Notes under the pieces: generated by a model
The model's input: the letters and a program-made list of their open reading frames with translations, nothing else
Database searches by the model: none
What the model was told of the DNA's origin: nothing
Position numbers and translations under genes: made by a program
From: Asterias rubens
Lineage: Eukaryota > Echinodermata > Asteroidea > Forcipulatida > Asteriidae
Reading direction: 5' to 3'
NCBI RefSeq assembly: GCF_902459465.1
Contig: NC_047070.1
Span: forward strand, 4,700,554 to 4,764,553
DNA length: 64,000 nucleotides
Shown: positions 9,566 through 20,162 of the stretch, piece by piece
How the letters are laid out: each line of letters starts with the position of its first letter
Position numbering within the stretch: position 1 is the first letter of the stretch

Positions 9566-12549
9566 CTATTCCTCCACGAATATACTGCCCCTCCCTGACG
9601 CCTCTCCAAACTTGTTGATCCCTACGCACTCGTACTCCCCCGCGTCGTCAACCTCCAACCTCGTGATCTGCAGCCAACCCGTCACCTCGTACTCTTCCGG
9701 TCCGCCCCTGGTCTGCACGGTGTACCTATCCCCGCTACCCTGGGGGATGTACTCACCAGGGTGGCCGTCGGGTCCTATTTTACGCCACTCGACCCTGGGG
9801 ACGGGGTTGCCTAAGATCTCGCACTGGAGGTAGACGTTGCCCACGGTTGAATTGGTGACGTCATCGGGTTCGGTGGCCACCACGGGAGCTAAACAGAGAG
9901 GAAAATGATAATTCATTCATATATTAACGAAAGTCTGAGAATATTACTGCCCTACTCAAAGATCCCCAAATAAGATATCATAAAGAAACCCCAAGAAATA
10001 AAGATAATAATATATCCCAGATAGATACCCCAAGAAGGTATCATTGCGATACCCACACAGAAATTATCATGGAGATGACATCAAGAAGGTATCAATCCAT
10101 TGGGATATACCACAAAGAATGTATCACTGTGATTTCCCGAAGAAGGTGTCATGGAGATACCCCCAAGATGGTGATACTCCCGAGAAGGTATCATGGAGAT
10201 GGACGAAACCCCCCCCCCCCCCCCACACCACATTTCCTGATATGTATATAGTTCCTGCAAGGGCAGGTTTGCATTGCTAAAGTTTACCCTCAACGACAAA
10301 CGGAAAATAATCTACTAATGTAATACTAGAACACTTTCATTGATGGGCATGAAAAGGCAATGACTGCATTCCTTAAATTTGCCCCTTTTTATTCTAATCG
10401 TGTCCACACATAGATGTCGTGCTTCAGCCAGAACTGAACACATCTCCTAGCAATATCATTGTTCTCTGCAAGGCCCCTGTGAAGTATCAAATCTTGACCA
10501 AAATTTTGATCCGACCCAATGCCACTGTTGAGAAAACTGACCTTACTGGATCAGCAAAAAGTTATTCCCGTCTTGTTCAGATCACCTTGAACTCACGGGA
10601 AAGCTGCCACAAACAATTATGCTTACATGCAGTAATTACTCTGCATAGTTTGGTGAAACTTTAGCAACATGTGCTTTTCACACTGCGGTACAAAGCTTGA
10701 TACCAAAATTGACCCTGGTTTGATATCGATATTTTATTGATGTCTCGGATTCTATACCGTGAATAACGGGGCCAGTCAGTCGACGGGTGGGAGGTCCACT
10801 TGTACATATTTCACCCGGTGAGATTCATTACTCATTCTTGATGATCCTGAGTACTAGGCCTACCCAATATGTTCCCCATACTGGAACTCGTGAGCATGAG
10901 ACAGTGGTTTTTGTTTTTCTGTACTTTGGAAAAAATTCCTGGCGCAAAAATTTTGGCCCGGAATTCATATACAAGGCGTCGTCGATTCAAGGACTTCTTC
11001 CAAGTGTTTTAATTGTTGATTTATAGGTAGTTTGACTTCGACTCGAGAATTAAAGGCACTGGACACGTTTGGTGTTATTGTCAAAGACCAGTATTCTCAC
11101 TCGGTGTATCCCAACATAATGTTTAATATAACCATGCTTGAGGAAGGAAATCCCTTCCTCCATGATGAACTAAATCTTTGAAAATTTTGACTAAAAAAAT
11201 TGGTAATCGAAGTTGCAAGAGAATAATGAAACAAAAAACAACCTTGTTGCACAAATTTCTGTGCTTTAAGATGCCTGATAAATAAAAGGCTTCCGGTCTG
11301 AAGTCTTTAAGTATTTACATATTTCTTTATAAAGGAGCCGTTTCTCTCATTTGCTTTTTACAAAATAAGTTTCTATGCTAAGAATTATTTTGTGTAGTTA
11401 CCAACAGTGTCCTGCAGTGCCTTTAACATAATGGCATACGCCGAACATTCCAAAGGATTGGAAAGCCATAAGCCCCTCTGCCTGGCAACACTCCCAGCTG
11501 TCATGATTAATTATTACTGAATGCGGATTGTTGTCGTCAATTTCCACTTGTTTGTCGTGAAATTACATTTTAATAGCGGATGCCCAATACGTCCATAGAA
11601 CCCTGATAAAACCTTGTTCTGTATTAAAATTTAGTTGGGGAGGGAGTTACAATTTTAAGAAAGAATGAGTTCACATCGTTTTTGTGTGTAGAATTCCAAT
11701 CTTGAAACTCTTGAGAGATACTTTTTTGTTGTCTTTTGTTGTTGTTTTTCAATTCATTGTCTTTTATTATTGATGGTGTTTGTTGTCTTTAGTCATCCTT
11801 ATTTGTCGTTTATAATTGCTTTAAGTTTTTTGTTCTGTCTGTTGTTGCGGCGTTGTCTTTTGTTGTGGATGTTTTTGTTTTGCTGGTGTTGTCTTTGACA
11901 CTGATATCTTTGTTGTTGTTGTTTGTGTAAGTTTGTTGTATCTGTTGTTGTTTTCTTTTGTTGTCGTTGTTTGTTTTTGTTATTTGTTTTCTTACATTTA
12001 TATGTAATGGGCAAACAAAAAAAATAACTAACCTCCTTTGCATCTCCCGTGTCTCTCCTTGATAACACCACTTCCAGACTCAAAAGCTATCTTCTCCAGC
12101 AAGCACGCCGTTTCATAGGTAACTCCATCCGACCCGCAAGCCAGCTTCTTGTTCACACAGAAGCAAACCGTCTCGGGGTCCGCCCCGGGGTGGACGTCAT
12201 AGTTGGCGCGGCACTCCATCCCCCGTCCGCAAAGTCCGAAGTTGTGTTTCTTGTCGGTGAGTTCCTTGGCGGTGAGATTGGCCTGGTCGCAGAACTCGTA
12301 CTCCCCGTTGCCGCAACGGTTGCAGCACTGGCACGGCTCCCTGGTGTCCGGGACCAGCCCGTGAGGACATTTATCTTTGGTGATGAGGGGCTCACATACG
12401 ACACCCTCGCAGCTACACTCCTCTTTATTAACCCCGACAGATGCCTTGTCGTCAAACTTCAAACTTTCGTTAGCATCTTGGGCGAAAGAAGTGTCTTGAA
12501 GCAACACAAGCAAGACACAAACCGATACACACCATATTACGTATCCCAT
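9566..12549 (-). CDS. Secreted IGFBP-Kazal-Ig protein (IGFBP7/KAZALD1/IGFBPL1-like)
   Basis: Two coding exons, 12,549-12,033 and 9,888-9,566, give 279 residues. The donor GTTAGT follows a single G, and the acceptor TTTAG precedes CT, restoring a GCT codon (phase 1). Residues 1-23 are a signal peptide (MGYVIWCVSVCVLLVLLQDT...). Residues 44-120 are a cysteine-rich IGFBP N-terminal module (PCQCCNRC, CGRGMEC). Residues 129-170 are a Kazal module (CGSDGVTYETACLL). Residues 175-279 are an I-set Ig domain with YLQCEIL, VEWRK and DAGEYEC. This order and length match IGFBP7, IGFBPL1 and KAZALD1 (about 280-300 residues), which are secreted modulators of growth-factor signalling. Which vertebrate paralogue is closest cannot be decided by eye. 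NLT at 91-93 and NST in the Ig domain are possible N-glycosylation sites. Confidence 0.92.
10018..10232. repeat. Degenerate minisatellite and poly-C in the intron
   Basis: About seven imperfect units built on AAGAAGGTATCATGGAGAT and GATACCCC, 25-30 bp each, run from about 10,018 to 10,200. They are followed by a run of about 15 C. The open frames across it (repeated HGD/KVS peptides) are products of the repeat. Confidence 0.75.
11053..11425 (+). mobile_element. Family A MITE in the intron
   Basis: Left end TTAAAGGCACTGGACACGTT, right end ACAGTGTCCTGCAGTGCCTT followed by TAA. The ends are inverted repeats bordered by TTAA. It lies in the intron of the IGFBP-Kazal-Ig gene. Confidence 0.8.
11720..11998. 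repeat. TTG/TTGTC simple-sequence tract
   Basis: Dense TTGTTG and TTGTC repeats about 35 bp inside the 5' end of the intron of the IGFBP-Kazal-Ig gene. The minus-strand frame reads as a Gln/Asn/Thr/Lys-rich peptide. It begins beyond the splice donor, so I treat it as low-complexity intron. Confidence 0.75.
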
Positions 12550-12660
12550 TGTGTACAGCTATTATAGAAACTGGTGCGAAAATAGTCGATGGAGAAAGAT
12601 ACTGATGAACTTTTTTATCAGTCCGGTGTATGAGATGGACTTACTTCCCAGCGAGGTTCA

Positions 12661-12669
12661 TCTATATAC
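12661..12669 (-). promoter_or_regulatory. Possible TATA box of the IGFBP-Kazal-Ig gene
   Basis: TGTATATAG on the minus strand, about 115 bp upstream of the start codon. It would place transcription start near 12,630 with a 5' UTR of roughly 80 bases. Position and sequence are the only support. Confidence 0.35.
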
Positions 12670-14532
12670 AGAAAGTTGGTAAACGCCCCGTTGCACGAAC
12701 AACAGTTGAAGTCAAAACCTTTCTATTGAACCAAATAATTCAAGAGTCACCGTTTTGAGTTTGAACTTCTCAAGTTCAACATCAAGGCGTTAGTTATCAA
12801 GGAGGCCTCTACACCCAGCAGTGAACCGACTATGCCCTCCGTCCTTTTAAACAGAGTACAAGAATGCCAACAGATGAAATACTAAACCCACGAAAGATGG
12901 TTTTTACGCACCACAGGGGTCCCGGCTGACTGGCCTATCATAACCAACCATCTATATTGGTCTAATCAACATTAATAATAACCACTGGTTCACATCAGCG
13001 AGAAACAATGTCCCGTGTCCCGTCACACAGCAGTGTGTGGTTCCGACCGCGAGGAACCAGATTTCAGATGCTGTGCGAGCGGCAACGATATTTCGATGAC
13101 TTATCAATAATTTCGTAAGTGGTGAAGGTGTTTCATGCACTCCTAGATACAAAATAAAATCAGCACAACTTTTCAGAGCTGGTCTCGCCATTGTCCAAAA
13201 GTTACAGGTGACGGAAGTCGATTTAAGTGTGGCAAAATCCACTGGCAATGTTAAATGCCTTTCTGGTTTTCGTCAACGGTCTAAGGCTAATAAATCTTTG
13301 GTGGATTTTTTTGTTGTCACCTGTTCCATCGATGTGTTCTTGTGAGAGTTTATGAACTGTTATGGGTTTCTTTTTATTTCAGTTATTTGTTCAGTACACT
13401 TCAGGCAAATTTGATTTTATTCTGCTAAGACCGATTCTTTTTGTAAGGTTCCTTTTCACTCTGTGGACATCTCTTCAACATTGTAAATGACACAATGTAT
13501 GGACGTGGGTAAGTCCACATAGTGTTCCAAGTCCCTACATATAAATGTGGACCTCAGGCCTTTGTTCTCAAGTCCACACTTCGTAACACTCGGTGTGCAC
13601 TTTATGCTACACATGCACCTAAACCCATAGAGAAAGGATCTAATCTAATTCTACCTCCATGACCCAACCACACCTCTCTTGCTTTGTGTACGGCACTGTG
13701 AGGGGGGCACACATCCGTCCCGCTGGTAAGGTACCCTGCATACAACAGTAACAGTGACACTTACCATTCTAACTCTATGAAAAGGAACCAGACTATCTTT
13801 CAAGTTTCTCCCAGCCTCGGTTCGGTATCATTGGGTTGAACAGAAGAAAAGCAAGATGGCAGCACCACGATAAAGGTTAATACAGCCCGCCTTTGGTAAA
13901 ACTGTACCCAAACCCTTCAGTCAATCTGCTGTCTTGGCCATTTCGATATCCAATTTCGTAAATATTCTTTGTTTTGATCGATAAAATAACGAACCGATTG
14001 TCTTCATATAGTATTGTACATGTTTTTTCACTTTTATTTCTTCTGATTCACAGATTAAGCCCAACATTTCACAGGTTTGTCATTTCATATGATGGTTGCT
14101 AACACAAAACAATGAACACTGGCCATGAGTATTTTTGTCGGCTCTAGCTACAAATCCTGTTCATAGATTAAGGGTTGCAATAGTCATCACATCATAAAAA
14201 CTGAATTGCAACTGTACTCAACATGTTTAACCATATAAAATGTTTAATATTGTACATTTAAAAAAACAAAACTAATTGTTATTTGGAAGTTTGGAGAAAC
14301 TTCACAATTACACAACCTCTGCGGTGACTCTGACATGTTTCGCCACAGACTTCGCCTGCGGGGTCGATCCAGTACAGGTCGATCCTGCAGAGGTCGTTCC
14401 AAACCCCTCGACTCGAAACCAAGGAGAGAGTGCGAGAAAAAAACAAAATAATAGTCATCAATCGAAAAACCTCAGAAACAGACTTGACTTTCGACTATAC
14501 ACAGATCAATGTCAACAACGTTTATGCAGTTT
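12670..14532. other. Non-coding interval
   Basis: No gene recognised. The sequence AGTCCACA recurs in both orientations between 13,500 and 13,580. A CCCATAGAGAAAGGA...TTCTACCTCCATG pair at 13,625-13,661 resembles pieces at 4,650-4,710 and 17,940-18,090 and probably marks an old element. Confidence 0.4.
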
Positions 14533-15007
14533 AAAGGCACTGGACACCTAAATATTGTCAAAGACGTATTTTTCCACCTGGTGTATCCAATCAAATGCAT
14601 AAAATAACAAATCTGTGATAATTTTGCCTGAATTGCTCGTCGAAGTTGCAAGGGAATAATGAAAGAAACACCCTAGTTGAGCAACAATGTGTGTGCTTTC
14701 AGATGCCTAATAAAAGGCTTCAGGCCTGAAGTCTTTTAGCATTTTAGTGAGAACCTCTTTCTCAAAAACTAGAGGGAGCCGTTTCTCACAAGGTTTTATA
14801 CATGTACTATCAACACCTCTCCATTGTTCGTTACCGAGTAAGTTATTCATGCTAACAATTATTTTAAGTAGGATTTGAAACTTTGCATGGTGGAAATAAG
14901 ATATAGAAGAGTTTGCGGTAACACCATGTAATGACTATCTCTAAATGAGTTGGGGTGGTTATGGACAATTATTTTGAGTGATTACCAATAGTGTCCAGTA
15001 TCTTTAA
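14533..15007 (+). mobile_element. Family A MITE, enlarged copy
   Basis: Begins TTTAAAGGCACTGGACACCT and ends ACCAATAGTGTCCAGTATCT followed by TTAAAT. The interior follows the family pattern to about 14,865 and then carries about 100 bases not seen in other copies before the right end. Confidence 0.7.
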
Positions 15008-15810
15008 ATAATACAAACATTTTTGTAGGGATTGTGGGCTCCACGTGACAATTGACGCTAGCGAAACATTCCTCAACCTCGATGAAATTTACGACCTTGG
15101 TTGGCAGGATTGAGAACTTGATTCTACCTCCATGGACCTATTAAAGCAAACATTGGAGTGGTCTTTTGATTGCCCTAAAACATAAACATCAAAAGTTTCA
15201 CATTTCAAATCACAAATACGAGCCAAACAATATTTTCCGTGACACATTTTGTAGTTTTTGAGAAATGAGTAACAAAATCTCTCTGAAGCAATTTTCGTCT
15301 CAGTGAAACAAACATTATTTTGTATGTAATACATTGCTAACATTTCCATTTCCATGGATCTGTGGTGTTCTTTTTTCCATCAAAACGCGTGACGGCTATA
15401 GTAAAGCTGAAATTTGTACAGGTAAACTATCTAATACATACATGTCCATCTTCATTCATATTGAGATGGGATTCATCCCATGGCCATTAACTTGATCTAC
15501 AAAGGATATTTTATGGAAATTACGTGACCTTAAGTTGAAGGTCTAATAGTACATTGTTCTCAGTGACTGTGTATCGTTTTATTGGAAGTGATTTGGAACA
15601 TACTTCCCTTGATTTATTGTTTGACAATACCACATCAGGAAATACTTGGTCGAAAAATAAACATTATATCCATTGAGTTGACTTGATTTCAAGTCAGTCA
15701 CCCTGTGTATTTGCCTGGTTGTGGACTTAACGGGTTAGTTACCTAATGTAGGCCAATTTAGTAAAATGCAGCAGGGTTTACATATGGATTCCTTGCTCTT
15801 TGTTTATGGT

Positions 15811-16045
15811 AACTGTCGAAGTCCAGTATTCTCACTTGGTTTATTCCAACATTATGTCTAAAATAACTAACTTTGAAAATGCCGTGGCTCAAATTGGTCA
15901 TCCGAAGTTGGTAGACAATGCCGAAAGAAAAAACACCCCTGTTGCCTTGAATGTGTGCTTTCTCAGATGCATGAGATTTGAGAAAGGCAGACTCAAATTT
16001 TGGGGCGTGAAATTGGATCTTTCTCTAAAACTATGTATAAAGTTT
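15811..16045 (-). mobile_element. Degenerate family A MITE fragment
   Basis: CGAAGTCCAGTATTCTCACT, AAATAACTAACTTTGAAAAT and GTGTGCTTTCTCAGATGCAT match the family read in the opposite orientation, with many substitutions and without clear ends. Confidence 0.45.
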
Positions 16046-16100
16046 ATAGGTGTTTTTTTTATTCTCGATTTTGAGGGTTGAACAAATAATTGACATGAAT

Positions 16101-16218
16101 AGAGCGGGATTCGAACCAACGACCACCGGATTACCGTGCCGGCGCTCTAACCACCATCCAACTGAGCTATATATAGCCCTATGTTGGCGGTGTCCCTATT
16201 TTGTCAATATCTTTGTTC
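16101..16218 (-). mobile_element. tRNA-derived SINE with A and B boxes
   Basis: On the minus strand TAGCTCAGTTGG (A-box-like, with a D-arm continuing TTAGAGC) is followed by GGTTCGAATCCCGCTCT (B box). The would-be anticodon loop resembles a Thr (GGT) tRNA, but the 3' AGAGCGG-type acceptor half has no 5' partner. It is therefore a SINE head, not a functional tRNA. It is related to 394-490 and 2,614-2,710. Confidence 0.75.
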
Positions 16219-19200
16219 TTTTTTTTTATTGAAACATGACCGTGACGTGGTCCAAGTAATTGTATGATAGTATTCCACTCTGATGTGAAAATGAGTAAGA
16301 TGTTGACAATTTCAAGAACTGAGTTATATACATGGCTGGACAGAACACACCAGCAGCAGTAATTTGGTATATGTCTAAGCTTTTGGGAAGTATCGCATTG
16401 CTGAGTTACTCCTGTTTGAAATAAGCCACTACACCAATTTTGGTGAAAAACGAATTACAAGTATTTATAGTTATGTTTTAAACTACCATTTCGCGCAAAA
16501 GGATACAAATAAGACATATGTATGACCACAAAATTGTTGTATTCATAGCTTTATGCCTAAAAATAAGTGTTCTAAAGGTTAACCATGCAAGTAAAGATCT
16601 TGAAAATAAATTAAATACAAAAATTGGGGGAAAAAAACATTTTGTTTTTATACTTTCCATATTGTCCATGCATTGGGCAACATCAGACTAATTTTCGCAG
16701 AGTGGGGAATATAAAGCTACAAACATTCTATGTCATATAGTTCAAATGAACCCGAAAACCTCATTACACGGCTGGCGAGGCTTGTACCTTATATAAACTC
16801 GTATATTGACCTTCTTCCCCTCTTGAAAACTAGGTCGATGACAGAGCCCTTTTGGTTTGACCCGATTTCACGTTCCGTTAAGAACAAATTGTTCCAGAAA
16901 GTGCGTTTGGAACCTTTGGTCCTTTCCGAACCTCGGCTTGTGCAGCGGGCTCCGTCATCAGTTTTGGAGCACGAGTTTTTATTTGCAAGTTGGTGTGTAA
17001 CAACATCAAATGTAGGTCGGAAAAACCGGAGCCGTTATAACCCGATGTTTGGAAAAGGCTCCATAACCGTTTGTGATTGATGAAAAACGATGACATAGCG
17101 GGGTTATAAAAGATGGCATGCAATGGGGATGTACACAAAATAGGCCTAATGTACATCAAGAAACCAAAACACAATTTGAACTTTGTCAACTAGTCTATAA
17201 ATCTCCATTCTTTAAAGATCTTTTGTGGGGTACATTGTTAACAGTCAACTTGACTTTTAGCAGAAAATTGCGCAGTTTCTTTACAGACGCGCTATGTTCA
17301 ACCACGCTCCATGGTTTATTCCTCCATGGTTCAACGAATTATACGTTACCAAACATAATCCATTGGTATCGATTGTCGAGTATTAAACCATTCGTGGTTT
17401 GTTTTTAAAAAATCCGCAACTGTCGAAAGAGGGCGGTGTTAACACAGTGCAATGACCAAAACTGAGAGCTGTCAACCCAGAGTTCTGTTTTCATAGGGAA
17501 GCCATATATTTATAAGGACCTAACATAGCGCAAATCCCGTAAGAAAAACAGAGATATAATGTATAGGTGTAAATATTTGCCAAGGACCCTGTGTTGTCTG
17601 TCGTTTTACTTAACCCAGCGTTCTTAGAAGTATGTCAACACAGAAATCGATCCTCACAACTCGAACAAAAGGCGAAAATCAGGACCTTCAGAATCTAGAC
17701 TCGAATAAAAGCTCCAGGGGTTCAACAAATAATACCCTAATGTGTAATTTGTGCCTAGAAGACGCAAGCTCCCGATCGGTGAGTGTTGTTTTCGGTTGTT
17801 TGAGTCACACGTTCATTGAGGGTTTCACCTTTAGCGAGCGAAGCAATTAAATGCTCAAAAATTGCTGGAAGTATGAATAAAAACAGTGACATTCTTCAGT
17901 TTATGCGCCATCTATCGAAGCAATTTACCTCTAATTAATGTAACCATGGAGGTAGAAGGTAATATACAAACAACCATTAAGCCTCCTCGAGACCTACAGA
18001 TAGGACCAACATGTTGGCAAAGTATAGGACTCGAGAAGAATAACTTGCACACAATGCAAAGCACTGTAAACCCATAGAGAAAGGACCCACTTCTATAATG
18101 GTAACCCTTAGAAATGTACCAGTAGGGAATTCTATGTGGACTGATGGATTAGACCATTGTTATGGTTATTGGTGAGGGTGGCTAAGTCGTGAACAACATT
18201 AGGGGGTTACAATAGAAAGTGGCACCTGTGGGCTACTTGTCTATAAGCTTTGTTTGAGATGCACGCCGTATCAAACGGCAATATGGCTTCTGTAGTTTGC
18301 TGTTTTCTTAAACATAAAGCACGATGTTCGATGTTCAGAGCTCGGTATTTGTGTGATACTTCGTTCCTTTTTACGAGACTCTTCGTACCTTCTTACGAGA
18401 CACTTCGTACCTTCTTACGAGACACTTCCTACCTTCTCACGAGATACTCCGTACCTCGTTCCAATTCAGGAGCCAAACCGCCACACACCGGGGTCGACCC
18501 GGGGAAGCTAAACGAACGCACCCAATGAAGCAAACACTGGCGTTCAGCAAACAAATTCACTGGTATGTACCTCCTTCACGATTTCAAGCACTCCTCTATC
18601 TCTCTCTTTACAAAAAGCCAAACTTATTTTTAGATTTAGGCTAAACAAATAAATAGTACTGGGAATATTTAGAAAGATCTCTGTCCTTCAGTGTAAAGGC
18701 GATTCCGCCATTTCAAAAGAATTGAACCATCTAAAAAAAGTATGAAATACATGCAATGAACGAAAAGGCATTACATGATTGGAGAGCTAACCAATGCAGA
18801 CTGTGTGCATGTTTGGTGTGCTGATATGATCATCACATGAAAATAACAAACTGAACATTGGGCTCAATCCATTTTTTTGAGTAAGGAAAAAATAGTGAAA
18901 ACCATGCACACAATAACTACATTGTCCTAACATGCACACAATAAGCACATTGTCCTAAACTTAACCTGACTAACTTTGTAACAACCGAGATCTGTTTTCT
19001 CGAATATGACTTCATTTCAGAGGGAAATATTTTACACAAAAAATGGTATCAACCTCGTCATTGGGTCAGCTTTTCGAACTTAAAGTATGTTATAAAAGAT
19101 TGGGTTATCCTTTTGTATACGTGTGGGGTTGACGCCTTTGAAGGGACACACACGATTAAAAACTCGTCAACTTATTGCAGAAACTCGACCGTGTTTTATT

Positions 19201-19847
19201 TACAAGTGTATTTAAAAAGTGCATCTATTGTTTGCCGGTTGACTTTCAAAAACATGGACAAGTATCATTTCATATTGGTAGAGCTCTGATGATTGTAAAA
19301 CAGCACCACAGAGCCGATAGTTGTTAACAATTTGTTATCAGCTACTGTCATTCTGTTACCATGACAATAAACAACAAAGTCCTGACCGATACACGTTATA
19401 TGTCAATTGGTAGAGTCTGCACAGAGAGGGCACCTAGCAACCGATATATTGCGTTTATACTTTATAACGGGCCTCCCGAGTCTCGAGATTTAAGTCAAAC
19501 AATCCATGGTACACAACATTCAGGTAAAATACGACGACCTTTTAAACTGTGATAGATTGATAACATGCCGGGCTGAAGTGCATTACAATGGTCATAAAGT
19601 CCACATAAACTACATGTGGCGCTCTCTTTCTAATAATTATTATTGTTTTATGATATCTGAACACAGTATTGATATTATGGAACTGCTATTTAAAGGCACT
19701 AGGTACTAGTGGTAATTAAATTACTCAATAGATAATTGTTAGCATAAAGACTTTCTATAAAGACATTTTTTGCACATCTAATCATCAAGACATTTTTACT
19801 TCTTCTTAAAGTTATTTTCTCTTCTGGTTGTAGAGCTGCACTCTCAA
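16219..19847. other. Non-coding interval
   Basis: No exon with both frame and splice support was found. It contains a family A left-end fragment at about 19,692-19,760 (TTTAAAGGCACTAGGTACTA), the 22-bp repeat at 18,356-18,460 and CCATGGAGGTAGAA at 17,944. Open frames up to 116 codons (16,730-17,080) show no family similarity I recognise. Confidence 0.4.
18356..18460 (+). repeat. Four-copy 22-bp tandem repeat
   Basis: Units of the form TTACGAGACACTTCGTACCT are repeated about four times with substitutions. The inner decamer ACTTCGTACC also occurs clustered at about 20,870-20,915 and 22,012-22,045. Confidence 0.8.
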
Positions 19848-20162
19848 AACTAAAGAGTTGAATCCAACACTTGCATGAGTTCGGTGAGTGACTACATTTT
19901 GAAAGTGTTGGATCCAGCGTTTTGTTTGTTAAATCTAGCATTTAAAATTTTTGACACAACGCAAATTAAAAGGGTTAATTCAACAATTTAAGTGTTTAAC
20001 TTTGAATTGTTGGATCTCAGCTTTTTAAACGTTAAATTTACACTTAAATTGTTGACCAAATACTTTAAAATGCTGGATTAAGAATAAAAACGCTGGATTC
20101 AACACTTTCAAAGTGTAGATACTCACCGAACTCATGCAAGTGTTGGATTCAACTCTTTAGTT
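19848..20162. mobile_element. 315-bp fold-back element
   Basis: Arms of about 75 bp: the left begins AACTAAAGAGTTGAATCCAA and the right ends with the complement TTGGATTCAACTCTTTAGTT. They continue inward through CACTTGCATGAGTTCGGTGA and GAAAGTGTTGGATCCAGCGT with few mismatches. The centre repeats GTTGGAT/TTAAATTG motifs. No coding capacity. Confidence 0.85.

Noticed and set aside
10044-10280. 78-codon frame with repeated HGD/KVS peptides
   Set aside because: A translation of the intronic minisatellite and poly-C tract.
11799-12083. Gln/Asn-rich minus-strand frame
   Set aside because: It is read through a TTG/TTGTC simple repeat inside the intron and overlaps the splice donor.
12049-12567. 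172-codon open frame on the plus strand
   Set aside because: It lies opposite exon 1 of the IGFBP-Kazal-Ig gene, whose minus-strand frame has a signal peptide, conserved cysteines and a matching second exon.
16101-16175. tRNA gene (Thr-like) on the minus strand
   Set aside because: A and B boxes are good, but the acceptor stem does not pair and the same block is dispersed at other sites with a common tail, so it is a SINE.
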